Part shown: piece by piece, positions 1-8,313 of the stretch
How positions within the stretch are numbered: position 1 is the stretch's first letter
Layout: each line of letters begins with the position of its first letter
Assembly (NCBI RefSeq): GCF_028994805.1
Contig: NZ_JAJQQP010000003.1
Location: 33,145 to 97,144 of the forward strand
From: Promicromonospora iranensis
GTDB lineage: Bacteria > Actinomycetota > Actinomycetes > Actinomycetales > Cellulomonadaceae
Length of the DNA: 64,000 nt
Direction: 5' to 3'
Notes under the pieces: generated by a model
The model's input: only the letters and a program-made list of their open reading frames with translations
The model's database searches: none
Told to the model about the DNA's origin: nothing
Made by a program: the position numbers and the translations under genes

Positions 1-1131
1 ATGACAACAACGACGGATCCCATCCTCCCGGCGCGGCTCGAAGACCTGGTCGCGCTCTTCGACGTGCGGCCCACCGACGTGCCGACGCCGGACGCCGAGC
101 GCGCCGAGGCGCTCAGCGCGCCGAAGTTCGGGACGGTGTTCACGGACCACATGGCGCGGATCTCCTGGACCAGCACCGACGGCTGGCGGGACCGGCGGAT
201 CGAGAAGTACGGTCCGCTCCAGCTCGACCCGGCGACGGCCGTGCTGCACTACGCGCAGGAGATCTTCGAGGGCCTCAAGGCCTACAAGCATGCCGACGGG
301 TCGGTCTGGACGTTCCGGCCCGACCACAACGCCGCGCGGTTCGCCCGGTCGGCGCACCGCCTGGCCCTGCCCGCGCTCAGCGTGGACGACTTCATCGGGT
401 CCCTGGCGGCGCTGGTCCGCACGGACATCGCCTGGGTGCCCGACGGCGAGGACTCCTCGCTCTACCTGCGGCCCTTCATGTTCGCGTCGGAGGCGTTCCT
501 CGGCGTGCGGCCGTCGCTCGAGGCCGAGTACCTGGTGATCGCCTCACCGGTCGGGCCGTACTTCGCGGGCGGCGTCAAGCCCGTGTCGATCTACGTGTCC
601 GAGCAGTACCACCGGGCCGGGCCGCCCGGCGGCACCGGTGACGCGAAGTTCGGTGGCAACTACGCGGCGAGCCTGCTGCCGCAGCGCGAGGCGCAGGAGC
701 ACGGCTTCGACCAGGTGTGCTTCCTCGACGCCGGGGAGAGCACGTACCTCGAGGAGCTCGGCGGCATGAACGTGTTCCTCGTGATGGACGACGGGACGCT
801 GCACACACCGGAGCTCGGCTCGATCCTGGAGGGAATCACGCGCGCGTCGGTCCTCCAGCTCGCGTCCGACCGCGGGTACGAGGTCGTGGAGCGGCGGATC
901 CCGCTGACCGAGGTCGTGTCGGGCCTCGTGTCCGGCAAGGTCAAGGAGTTCTTCGCGTGCGGCACCGCCGCCGTCGTCACGCCGGTGGGGCGCCTCGCCG
1001 GCAGCTCGTTCGACCACGAGGTCAACGGCGGAGAGCCGGGCGAGCTCACCATGGCGATCCGCCAGGAGCTCACCGACATCCAGTACGGCCGCGCAGAGGA
1101 CCGCCACGGCTGGATGCGCCGCCTGGCCTGA
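1..1131 (+). CDS. ilvE: Branched-chain amino-acid aminotransferase
   Basis: PLP enzyme that interconverts Leu, Ile and Val with their 2-oxo acids, the last step of their biosynthesis; cytosolic. The 376-residue fold-type IV aminotransferase has the Schiff-base lysine at about K216 (GDAKFGGNYA). It also has the glutamate-rich ESTYLEELGGMN block and the EIFEGLKAY substrate/PLP loop near residues 87-95. The length is usual for the actinobacterial enzyme. The ATG is the first base of the window, so an upstream start or the promoter cannot be judged. A strong hairpin follows 10 bp after the stop, so the gene probably ends its transcript. With cimA and the IclR gene at the far end, it is one of three branched-chain amino-acid loci in the window. 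Confidence 0.95.
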   Translation: MTTTTDPILPARLEDLVALFDVRPTDVPTPDAERAEALSAPKFGTVFTDHMARISWTSTDGWRDRRIEKYGPLQLDPATAVLHYAQEIFEGLKAYKHADGSVWTFRPDHNAARFARSAHRLALPALSVDDFIGSLAALVRTDIAWVPDGEDSSLYLRPFMFASEAFLGVRPSLEAEYLVIASPVGPYFAGGVKPVSIYVSEQYHRAGPPGGTGDAKFGGNYAASLLPQREAQEHGFDQVCFLDAGESTYLEELGGMNVFLVMDDGTLHTPELGSILEGITRASVLQLASDRGYEVVERRIPLTEVVSGLVSGKVKEFFACGTAAVVTPVGRLAGSSFDHEVNGGEPGELTMAIRQELTDIQYGRAEDRHGWMRRLA

Positions 1132-1140
1132 CCTCTCCCG

Positions 1141-1180
1141 CCGAGGTAGTCACCTGGTAGAAGCCAGGTGACTACCTCGG
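1141..1180. terminator. Perfect 17-bp inverted repeat, bidirectional terminator
   Basis: The arms at 1141-1157 and 1164-1180 are perfectly complementary around a 6-nt loop. The hairpin lies between convergent ilvE and the GAP-family gene and has no T-run, as is common in high-GC actinobacteria. Its outer 11 bases, CCGAGGTAGTC, are identical to those of the hairpin after cimA (23416-23462). Confidence 0.8.
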
Positions 1181-1207
1181 TGAGACTTGCTGGTTGCGGG
1201 GTGGCGG

Positions 1208-1963
1208 TCAGCTCCAGAGCCGGCTGATCGCGTCCCGTGCCACGAGGAACCCCACGATGCCCACCACCCACGCGGTGGTGCTCGCCGCGTTCTTGGTGAG
1301 CCAGCGGTCCAGCCGTCCGAGGGGTCGCTCCACGAGCCGTGCCGCGACCAGCCGCGCCGCCATCAGCACGAGGGCCGGCACGATCATCACCAGGCAGTAC
1401 CCCAGCACCCACACCCCCGACATCGGCCAGCCCGGACCCTGCGTCCCGATCAGGCCCAGCGCCGCGAGGTACGGGAGCATCGACGCGACCTCGACCAGGC
1501 CGGCACCGACGGCGAGCGTCGCGAGCGCCCCTCCGCTGCCGGACTCGCTGCCCAGTACCCGCTCGCGCCAGCGGCTCAGCCGCCCCGGCCGGCCCGGCAC
1601 GTCGGTACCGGCCGCCGGCTCCGCCGGCTTCTTGCCGCCGATCGGGTCCAGCTTGAAGCTCCACGCGACGAGCCCCACGCCGAGCACGAGCTGAGCGATC
1701 AGGAACGGCCGGTTGCTGGAGAGCGTGCCGAGGGTGTCGCTCACCGCGCCGGCACCCAGCAGGATCGCCAGCCCGACCAGTGCGTAGAACCCGGCGATCG
1801 AACCGAGGTACACGAGCATCCGCCCCACCCGTACGCGTCCCGGCGACATGAGCAGCCACACGGGGATGAGCAGGGTGCCGAAGCTCGTCGAGTCGATGAG
1901 CGCGAGCACGGCCAGGGCGCCGATCAGTGCCGCGCCCGTCAGCTCGCTGGAGAGGAGGTCCAT
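1208..1963 (-). CDS. GAP-family (Sap/PF11139-like) integral membrane protein
   Basis: A 251-residue protein with about six hydrophobic segments (GALIGALAVLALIDSTSFGT near the N-terminus, then several up to FLVARD near the C-terminus). A charged Lys/Pro-rich cytoplasmic loop sits in the middle. It resembles the actinobacterial GAP/Sap family (sulfolipid-addressing protein, GPL-addressing protein), which relates to LysE-type exporters and has been tied to export of cell-surface lipids; the substrate here is unknown. I chose the ATG at 1963 because it opens directly into the first membrane segment. In-frame ATGs at 1999 and 1987 are possible and no Shine-Dalgarno site decides the question. It is divergent from the sensor kinase and convergent with ilvE. 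Confidence 0.7.
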   Translation of the reverse strand: MDLLSSELTGAALIGALAVLALIDSTSFGTLLIPVWLLMSPGRVRVGRMLVYLGSIAGFYALVGLAILLGAGAVSDTLGTLSSNRPFLIAQLVLGVGLVAWSFKLDPIGGKKPAEPAAGTDVPGRPGRLSRWRERVLGSESGSGGALATLAVGAGLVEVASMLPYLAALGLIGTQGPGWPMSGVWVLGYCLVMIVPALVLMAARLVAARLVERPLGRLDRWLTKNAASTTAWVVGIVGFLVARDAISRLWS

Positions 1964-2072
1964 GCGGCCCAGCCTGGCGCAGGCCATGTGCGCGCGCATC
2001 GTCCGAAGCGCCGAGAACCCGGTACATCCTTTGGATGACCCGCACCGCTCCTCCTCGTGCTGAGATGGTGGC

Positions 2073-3596
2073 ATGTCCCGCCTCGCCGACCTCACCATGC
2101 CCGTCGCCCGGGCGGTCACGAGGGCGGTCATGGCCGAGGACCGGCGCGGCGACGTCATCACGGCGGTCGGCCTCCTGGTCATCGCGTTCGCGCTCGACGC
2201 GCTGGGCCTGATCAGGACGTCCTGGAGCGGCTTGCCGGACACGCCGTCCTGGTGGTTCGTCGTGCCCGCCGCCGTCGGCTGCGCCGCGCTCGTCTGGCGC
2301 CGGTTCCATCCGCTCGGATCGCTCGGCGTCGTGGTGGTCGCGTTCGGCGCGGACACGGCGCTCGGTGGCAGCGTGGGCATGCTGGTGGTGCTGTGGGAGG
2401 CGCTGTACTGCGTGCACCTGCACGGCCGTCCGGTGGCGCGCCGGGTCACAGCGATCGGCGTCGGCATCATCTCCCTGGCCGCGATGATCGTGGTCGGCGA
2501 GGTCACGGGTGAGGTCAGGCCCGCGATCCTTGCCGGGCTCCAGGCGGTCACCCTCCTGGTCATGCCGATGTGGTGGGGTGGGAACGTCCGCCAGGGCCGC
2601 GAGCTCACCGCCGCCGCACACGAGCGGACGCGGCTCGAGCGGGAGCGCAGCACCGCGCTCCTCCGCCTCTCCGAGGCGGCCCGGCACGACGCCGTCCGCG
2701 CCGAACGCACCGCCGTCGCTCGCGACCTGCACGACGTCGTCGCCTCGCACCTCTCCGCGATCACCATCACCTCCGGCGCCGCGCTCGCCGGTGCGGCCGA
2801 GCCCGAGCGCGACCGCGCGGCGCTGCGCAGCATCCGGGCGGAGAGCCTCGCCTCGCTGCAGGACATGCAGGCCATGATCCGGGTGCTCTCCGCGCAGACG
2901 GGGCAGCCCGGCGCGGGACCGGACGGCGCAGGAGCGGACGACCGAGGACCGGACGGCACGGGACCGGTCGGCGGGGCGCGGTCCGGATCGGCCCGTCCCG
3001 GCGCGTCCGGCGGGGGCGGCTCCGACCTGCTGGCCGCGCCGCGCGTCGCCCAGCTGGCGCCCGTGCTGGAGCAGGTGCGGCTCGCGGGCCTGGACCTCGA
3101 GGTCACCGATCCCGGTGGTGTGCTGGACGGCGACACGATCCTGCCCGCGGCGGTGGACCATGCGGTGTACCGCGTCGTGCGGGAGTCGCTGACGAACGTG
3201 CTCAAGCACGGCGGCGCCCGGGCGGGGGTACGGGTCGCCGTCGGTGAGGCGCTGGAGCTCGAGGTGCACGACGACGGCGTCCGTCCCGGCGGTGCACCCC
3301 CCGACCCCGCCGATGTCGGCGGCGGGACCGGGCTCGGGCTGCTGTCGATGCGCGAGCGTGTCGAGTCGCTCGGTGGCTCCTTCGCCGCGGGACCCGCTGG
3401 ACCCGCAGGACCCGCGGGTGCCGGGCCGGGCGGGGCCGAGCCCCATGGCCGGCCGGCCGGTACCGGATGGCGGGTCCGGGCGGTCCTGCCCATGCCGGAG
3501 GGGGCGGTCCAGGAGCCGTCGGGGCAGGAGTCGTCGGGTCAGGAACAGGCTGAGCCGGCGCCGACGGACCAGATCGCCCCGGAGCTCCGCGCATGA
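2073..3596 (+). CDS. NarL-type two-component sensor histidine kinase
   Basis: A membrane sensor that should autophosphorylate and pass phosphate to the regulator encoded next. Four to five hydrophobic segments fill residues 25-170. A short coiled stretch and a HisKA_3 dimerisation domain follow, with the H-box ARDLHDVVASHLS (phospho-acceptor near H220). After a Gly/Pro/Asp-rich linker comes an HATPase_c domain with the N-box ESLTNVLKHG near 370 and the GTGLGLLSMRERV G-box. No large extracellular sensor loop is present, so the signal may be membrane-borne. The ATG is preceded by TGAGAT six bases upstream, suggesting a leaderless start. The stop overlaps the regulator start by 4 bp (ATGA), indicating translational coupling. 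The linker and the C-terminal tail are low-complexity. Confidence 0.92.
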   Translation: MSRLADLTMPVARAVTRAVMAEDRRGDVITAVGLLVIAFALDALGLIRTSWSGLPDTPSWWFVVPAAVGCAALVWRRFHPLGSLGVVVVAFGADTALGGSVGMLVVLWEALYCVHLHGRPVARRVTAIGVGIISLAAMIVVGEVTGEVRPAILAGLQAVTLLVMPMWWGGNVRQGRELTAAAHERTRLERERSTALLRLSEAARHDAVRAERTAVARDLHDVVASHLSAITITSGAALAGAAEPERDRAALRSIRAESLASLQDMQAMIRVLSAQTGQPGAGPDGAGADDRGPDGTGPVGGARSGSARPGASGGGGSDLLAAPRVAQLAPVLEQVRLAGLDLEVTDPGGVLDGDTILPAAVDHAVYRVVRESLTNVLKHGGARAGVRVAVGEALELEVHDDGVRPGGAPPDPADVGGGTGLGLLSMRERVESLGGSFAAGPAGPAGPAGAGPGGAEPHGRPAGTGWRVRAVLPMPEGAVQEPSGQESSGQEQAEPAPTDQIAPELRA

Positions 3597-4252
3597 TCCG
3601 CGTGCTGCTCGCCGACGACCACGCGGCGATCCGCGCCGGCCTGCGCATGCTGCTCGCGACGGCCGGCGACATCGAGGTGATCGGTGAGGCCGGCGACGGT
3701 GCGGTGGCGGTCGCGAACACGCGGGCGCTGCGTCCCGACGTCGTGCTCATGGACGTCCGGATGCCGGGGACCGACGGCGTGACCGCGACCCGCCAGATCG
3801 TCGAGGAGGGCTTGTCCGAGGTTCTGGTGCTGACGACGTTCGACCTGGACGAGTACGTGTTCGGCGCGCTGCGGGCGGGGGCGGCGGGTTTTCTTCTGAA
3901 GACCGCCGAGGCGACAGCGCTGGTGGACGCCGTGCGGCACGTCGCGGCCGGTGACGGCGTGGTCGCACCCGAGGTGACCCGGCGGCTCATCGCGGAGCTG
4001 GCGCAACCGGGCGTCCGGAAGGGTGCGGGCAACCGGGGCGGCTCCGCACGGCCCCTGCCCGCGGACCTGACGCCGCGAGAGCTGGACGTCCTCGCAGGTC
4101 TGGGGAGCGGCCTGTCGAACGCGGAGCTCGCCGCAGAGCTGATGATCAGCGAGGCCACGGCCAAGACCCATGTGTCACGCGTGCTCGCCAAGCTGGGGGT
4201 CACGTCCCGGGTCCAGGCGGCGATCGCGGCCCGCGACGCCGGGCTCGTCTGA
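3593..4252 (+). CDS. LuxR/NarL-family response regulator
   Basis: A 219-residue DNA-binding regulator paired with the kinase just upstream. The receiver domain (1-120) has the acidic pair LADDH, the phospho-acceptor near D54 (VVLMDVRMPG) and the conserved lysine in FLLKTAEA. A linker of about 30 residues leads to a C-terminal GerE/LuxR helix-turn-helix (LTPRELDVLAGLGSG... SEATAKTHVSRVLAKLG). The target genes cannot be read from sequence. The endoglucanase 90 bp downstream has its own operator and promoter, so it is not clearly part of this operon. Confidence 0.93.
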   Translation: MIRVLLADDHAAIRAGLRMLLATAGDIEVIGEAGDGAVAVANTRALRPDVVLMDVRMPGTDGVTATRQIVEEGLSEVLVLTTFDLDEYVFGALRAGAAGFLLKTAEATALVDAVRHVAAGDGVVAPEVTRRLIAELAQPGVRKGAGNRGGSARPLPADLTPRELDVLAGLGSGLSNAELAAELMISEATAKTHVSRVLAKLGVTSRVQAAIAARDAGLV

Positions 4253-4275
4253 CGGAAAGCGGTTGCTCGGCACCC

Positions 4276-4317
4276 TTGACTTCACCCGCACCCACCCCGA
4301 GCATGGGAGCGTTCCCA
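4276..4317 (+). promoter_or_regulatory. Endoglucanase promoter with CelR/CebR-like operator
   Basis: TGGGAGCGTTCCCA at 4304-4317 differs at one base from the perfect palindrome TGGGAGCGCTCCCA, the known operator of the LacI-family cellulose-utilisation repressors CelR (Thermobifida) and CebR (Streptomyces). A -35-like TTGACT lies at 4276-4281, so the operator would cover the -10/start region. The inference is cellobiose-relieved repression. I saw no second copy elsewhere in the window, and the repressor gene is not in the window. Confidence 0.8.
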
Positions 4318-4343
4318 CAGGTGCACACGAGAAGGGCCTCGTC

Positions 4344-6128
4344 ATGCAGAGAACTGCGCGCACCACCCTGGCCGGCATCGTCGCCGGCGTGGCACTGATA
4401 CTCGTTCCGATCGCTCCGGCGGCCGGTGCTGGACCGGCCGGCGGACCCGAACCCGGTAGCGTCGCCGGGCGGGCGGCACAGCAGGAGCCGAACCGGTCCG
4501 AGAGCAAGGTCAAGGACAAGGTCAAGCACCGGAGCAAGGCCTCGGTGGCGGACATCGCCGCCGACATGCAGCCGGGATGGAACCTGGGCAACAGCCTCGA
4601 CGCGGTCGGCGAGGACGAGACGGCGTGGGGCAACCCTCGCATCACCGAGGAGCTCCTGGACCAGGTCCGCGCCCAAGGCTTCAACAGCATCCGGATCCCG
4701 GTCACCTGGACCCAGCAGCTGGGCGGGCCGCCGGACCACACCATCGACCCCGTGTACCTCGACCGCGTCGAGGAGGTGGTGGGCTGGGCGCTCGACGACG
4801 GCTTCTACGTGATGATCAACATCCACCACGACTCGTGGCAGTGGGTGAACGCCATGCCGACGGACCATGACGCCGTGCTCGACCGCTACACCGACGTCTG
4901 GACCCAGCTGGCGGACCGGTTCCAGGACGCCGACAGCCGGCGGCTGCTGTTCGAGAGCGTGAACGAGCCGCAGTTCGCCGGCAGCTCGGGCGAGGCGCAG
5001 GAGCTCGAGCTGCTGGCCGAGCTCAACCGGGTGTTCCACGAGATCGTGCGCGGTTCCGGCGGCGGGAACGCGACACGGCCGCTCGTGCTGCCGACTCTCC
5101 ACACCGGGTCCGAGCCGGCCCTGCTGCAGGCGCTGGCCACGGAGATCACGGCGCTGGACGACCCGAACCTCATCGCGACGGTGCACTACTACGGCTTCTG
5201 GCCGTTCAGTGTGAACATCGCCGGGTACACCCGGTTCGACGCCGAGGTGCAGCGGGACATCACCGACACCTTCGACCGGGTGCACTCCGCGTTCGTGGCC
5301 CGCGGTGTGCCGGTGATCCTGGGGGAGTACGGGCTGCTCGGGTTCGACCGGCACACCGGGACGGTGGAGCAGGGCGAGAAGCTGAAGTTCTTCGAGTACC
5401 TCGGGTACGCGGCGCGCGAGCGCGGCATCACGACGATGCTCTGGGACAACGGGCAGCACTTCGACCGCACGGCGCACACGTGGCAGGACCCGGCGCTGTT
5501 CGAGCAGATCTCGTCGAGCTGGACCGAGCGTTCCGGGACGGCGTCGTCGGACCTGGTGTTCGTCCCCGCCTACGGGGACGTCGCGGCCCAGAGCCTGACG
5601 CTCACCCCGAACGGCACCACCTTCGAGGCCCTCCTGCACGACGGCGCGGAGCTGGCCGCCGGGACCGACTACACGCTGTCGGGCGACCAGCTGACGCTGT
5701 CGGCCGGCCTGCTGGAGCGCCTCGCGGGCGACCGTACGCCCGGTCCGGCCGACGAGCTGGTGGTCCGGTTCTCGGGCGGCGTGCCCTGGACGGTGCGGAT
5801 CATCAACCAGGAGACCCCGGTGCTGCGGGCCGCCTCGGGGACCACGGCGTCGTTCGAGATCCCGACGTCGTTCACCGGCGACCTGCTCGCGACGATGGAG
5901 GCGACCTACGCGGACGGGTCCAACGCGGGGCCGCAGAACTGGACGTCGTACAAGGAGTTCGACGTGACGTTCCGGCCCGACGACGCGGCCGGCACGATCA
6001 CCCTCACTCCGGAGTTCTTCGCCGAGGTGAACGACGGGACGGTCCACCTGACGTTCCACTTCTGGAGCGGTGACACGGTGCGCTACACGCTGACCAAGAG
6101 CGGGACCACGGTCACGGGCGCCCCCTGA
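4344..6128 (+). CDS. Secreted GH5 endoglucanase with CBM_X2-like and CBM46-like modules
   Basis: An extracellular beta-1,4-endoglucanase. A Sec signal peptide occupies about residues 1-30 (IVAGVALILVPIAPAAGAG). A Lys/Ser-rich linker follows, then the GH5 barrel from GWNLGNSLDAVG to about residue 395. It has SIRIPVTW, HHDSWQW, the acid/base in ESVNEPQF (about E208) and the nucleophile in ILGEYGLLG (about E328). The C-terminal part has an Ig-like CBM_X2-type module (LVFVPAYGDVAAQSLTL...) and a final beta-rich Trp/Tyr module of CBM46 type. The order GH5_4-CBM_X2-CBM46 is known from Bacillus Cel5B, where the tail modules help bind xyloglucan and beta-glucan. I chose the ATG at 4344 because it opens the signal peptide and follows GAGAAGGG; the longer in-frame extension would run through the operator. 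Confidence 0.92.
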   Translation: MQRTARTTLAGIVAGVALILVPIAPAAGAGPAGGPEPGSVAGRAAQQEPNRSESKVKDKVKHRSKASVADIAADMQPGWNLGNSLDAVGEDETAWGNPRITEELLDQVRAQGFNSIRIPVTWTQQLGGPPDHTIDPVYLDRVEEVVGWALDDGFYVMINIHHDSWQWVNAMPTDHDAVLDRYTDVWTQLADRFQDADSRRLLFESVNEPQFAGSSGEAQELELLAELNRVFHEIVRGSGGGNATRPLVLPTLHTGSEPALLQALATEITALDDPNLIATVHYYGFWPFSVNIAGYTRFDAEVQRDITDTFDRVHSAFVARGVPVILGEYGLLGFDRHTGTVEQGEKLKFFEYLGYAARERGITTMLWDNGQHFDRTAHTWQDPALFEQISSSWTERSGTASSDLVFVPAYGDVAAQSLTLTPNGTTFEALLHDGAELAAGTDYTLSGDQLTLSAGLLERLAGDRTPGPADELVVRFSGGVPWTVRIINQETPVLRAASGTTASFEIPTSFTGDLLATMEATYADGSNAGPQNWTSYKEFDVTFRPDDAAGTITLTPEFFAEVNDGTVHLTFHFWSGDTVRYTLTKSGTTVTGAP

Positions 6129-6144
6129 CCTGCCCGGGCGCACA

Positions 6145-6182
6145 GTTCTTGCCGGGTCGGCACGCGCCGACCCGGCAAGAAC
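6145..6182. terminator. Perfect 17-bp hairpin between convergent genes
   Basis: The arms at 6145-6161 and 6166-6182 are perfectly complementary with a 4-nt loop (ACGC). It sits between the endoglucanase and the convergent DUF6069-like gene and can end both transcripts. Confidence 0.85.
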
Positions 6183-6203
6183 CACGCACCCGACGACGGA
6201 CGG

Positions 6204-6791
6204 TCAGGCCGTCGGCATGCGACGTACCACCGTGCGGCTCAGCGTCCCCGTCAGCAGGGAGTAGACCGCGGAGCCGATGATGATCCAGATGATCGCGGCG
6301 AGGATGGCGGGCACCAGCTCGAACTGGCCCGCGAAGGGAACCGCGGCGAGGATCACCGTCGCGAGGGCGACCACCCAGCCGAAGAACGACCGGGGCCGGG
6401 GCGTGCTCATCACGAGCAGATAGAGCACCGCCGCCGCCGCGAGCGCGAACAGCGCCCCCGCGACCACCCAGGCCAGCGTGTCGGATCCGGTGCCGAACAG
6501 GTCGGCCTGTGCCCGGACCTCAAGGTTCAGCACTTCCCCGAGGATGAAGTTCGCCGCCAGCCCGATCAGGGCGGCCACGAGCGTCGTCGCGAGCGCTCCG
6601 GCCCAGAAGCGGCCTACCTCGAGGCCGAGCCGAGGGTTCTCGGTGCCGGACGTGACGGGTTGGACGGCTGCACCGTCGGCAGTCTGGCCCACGGGTTGCG
6701 TCGGAGTTCCAGGAGTCTGCGCCGGCGGCGGGTAGACCGGTGGCGGCTGCTCCCCGTAGTCGGCGTCGTAGGGTCGGTTCGGGTCACTCAT
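6204..6791 (-). CDS. DUF6069-like membrane protein with proline-rich N-terminus
   Basis: 195 residues. The first 55 are Pro/Gly/Thr-rich and disordered (PPPVYPPPAQTPG), likely cytoplasmic. Four membrane segments follow (ALATTLVAALIGLAANFILG, WVVAGALFALAAAAVLYLLV, WVVALATVILAAVPFAG, AILAAIIWIIIGSAVYSLL). This matches the actinobacterial DUF6069 arrangement. No catalytic motif is visible and the function is unknown. The start at 6791 is supported by GGGAGGT eight bases upstream. It lies downstream of the Ebo-type operon on the same strand, with a 97-bp gap and its own ribosome binding site. Confidence 0.75.
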   Translation of the reverse strand: MSDPNRPYDADYGEQPPPVYPPPAQTPGTPTQPVGQTADGAAVQPVTSGTENPRLGLEVGRFWAGALATTLVAALIGLAANFILGEVLNLEVRAQADLFGTGSDTLAWVVAGALFALAAAAVLYLLVMSTPRPRSFFGWVVALATVILAAVPFAGQFELVPAILAAIIWIIIGSAVYSLLTGTLSRTVVRRMPTA

Positions 6792-6888
6792 CGCGGTACC
6801 TCCCGGTTGTGAGCCCTATGTCCACTCCACCACACATCTGCACAGGCCGCACGGCACAGCGGGCCCCACCACCGAGATCGGGTGAGGA

Positions 6889-8313
6889 TCAGCGAGCGCC
6901 CTGGAGGTCCAGGACCAGTCCCTTGACCGCGGTTGCCGGCACCTGGCCGGCATCGTCCTCGACCCAGCGCGCGACGGACTCGGGCACCTGGGCGTCCGAG
7001 CAGAGCACGAGCGGCGTGTCCGCCGCCGAGTCGGGCAGGCGGCCGTGGGTGCCGCGCACGTACGACGCGTCGAGCGGGGTGGTGCTCATCGCGTACCGCA
7101 GCCCGAGCTTCTTGCGCACCAGGTTCAGGCCCGCCTTCGCCTTGGCCAGCGGGTCGGCGGGGTTGAAGAAAAGCTCGGCGGGGTCGTAGCCCGGCTTGCG
7201 GTGGATGTCGACGCCGCGGGCGAACTCGGGCGCCCGGTCGTCATCGAGCCAGTAGTAGTACGTGAACCAGGCCCGCGGCTCGGCCACGACGACGAGCTCG
7301 CCGGCCCGCTCGTGGTCCAGCCCGTACCTGGCCTGCGCCTCGCGGTCGAGCACCTCGTCGACGCCGGGCACACCACGCAGCAGGTCGGCCACCCTGGTCA
7401 CGTCCGACGGGTCGTCGACGTACACGTGCGCCACCTGGTGGTCGGCGACGGCGAAGGCGCGTGACGTCCACGGGTCGAGCTGTTCCCGGCCGTCCTGCGT
7501 GTAGACCTCGAGGAAGCCCTCGCGCCGCAGCACCCGGTTGATGTCCACCGGCTGGTTCGCGGGCCCGATGCCGTACTCCGAGACGGCGACCACGGTGACA
7601 CCCGCCGCCTCGGCGTCGTCGAGGAGCGGCCTCAGCACGACGTCGAGCTCGGCGGCCGCCCGGTCCGCCTCGGGCGACTCCGGCCCGAAGCGCTGCAGGT
7701 CGTAGTCGAGGTGGGGCACGTACGCCGTCGTCAGCTGGGACGTCCTGGTCCGCAGCAGGTGCCTGGTGACGTCGACGATCCACTGCGACGAGGCGATGGA
7801 CGCCGTCGGGCCCCAGTAGGTGAACAGGGGGAAGTCGCCGAACCGGCCCACCAGGTCGTCGTGCAGGGCCGCGGGCCGGACGTACGCGTCGGGCGACTTG
7901 CGGCCGTCGGCGTGGTAGACCGGGCGGGGCGTGACGGTGATGTCGGTGGTCATGCCCATCGCATACCACCAGCAGACGTTGTCGGCGGTGTAGGCGGGGT
8001 CGTGCCGGCGGGCCGTCTCCCACACCTTCTCGCCCGCGACCAGCTTGTTGTGCTGGCGCCAGAGGTACACGTCGCCCAGCTCGCGGAAGTACCAGCCGTT
8101 GCCGACGATCCCGTGCTCGGCCGGCATCAGGCCGGTGAGCATCGTCGACTGGACGCTGCACGTCACGGCGGGCAGCACGGTGGCGAGCTCGGACTGCCAG
8201 CCGGCCGCGGCCAGCCGCCGCAGCCGCGGCATGTGGGCCAGCGCCCGGGCGGTGAGACCGACGATGTCGAGCAGCAGGACCGGCTTCATGCCCTGACTCA
8301 TACCGTGACTCAT
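6889..8313 (-). CDS. EboF-like alkaline phosphodiesterase / nucleotide pyrophosphatase
   Basis: A 474-residue protein of the type I phosphodiesterase (alkaline-phosphatase superfamily) fold. Visible metal and nucleophile blocks are LLLDIVGLT near the start, CSVQSTMLTG (nucleophile loop), HGIVGNGWYFRELGD, HLDYDLQRFGP and VSEYGIG. No signal peptide is seen, so it is probably cytoplasmic. It is the last gene of the Ebo-type operon, and phosphodiesterases of this kind are the F component of eboABCDEF clusters. The ATG at 8313 overlaps the eboE-like stop by 4 bp. Two further in-frame ATGs (8301, 8289) sit in a repeated GTGACTCAT-like stretch, so the exact N-terminus is uncertain. The substrate is unknown. 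Confidence 0.8.
   Translation of the reverse strand: MSHGMSQGMKPVLLLDIVGLTARALAHMPRLRRLAAAGWQSELATVLPAVTCSVQSTMLTGLMPAEHGIVGNGWYFRELGDVYLWRQHNKLVAGEKVWETARRHDPAYTADNVCWWYAMGMTTDITVTPRPVYHADGRKSPDAYVRPAALHDDLVGRFGDFPLFTYWGPTASIASSQWIVDVTRHLLRTRTSQLTTAYVPHLDYDLQRFGPESPEADRAAAELDVVLRPLLDDAEAAGVTVVAVSEYGIGPANQPVDINRVLRREGFLEVYTQDGREQLDPWTSRAFAVADHQVAHVYVDDPSDVTRVADLLRGVPGVDEVLDREAQARYGLDHERAGELVVVAEPRAWFTYYYWLDDDRAPEFARGVDIHRKPGYDPAELFFNPADPLAKAKAGLNLVRKKLGLRYAMSTTPLDASYVRGTHGRLPDSAADTPLVLCSDAQVPESVARWVEDDAGQVPATAVKGLVLDLQGAR

Noticed and set aside
660-3493. Very long antisense open frames over ilvE, the GAP gene and the kinase
   Set aside because: They run through the kinase and ilvE on the opposite strand with Arg/Gly/Pro/Ala-rich, motif-free translation. 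High GC makes stop codons rare in such frames. Only the 1208-1963 part is a real gene.
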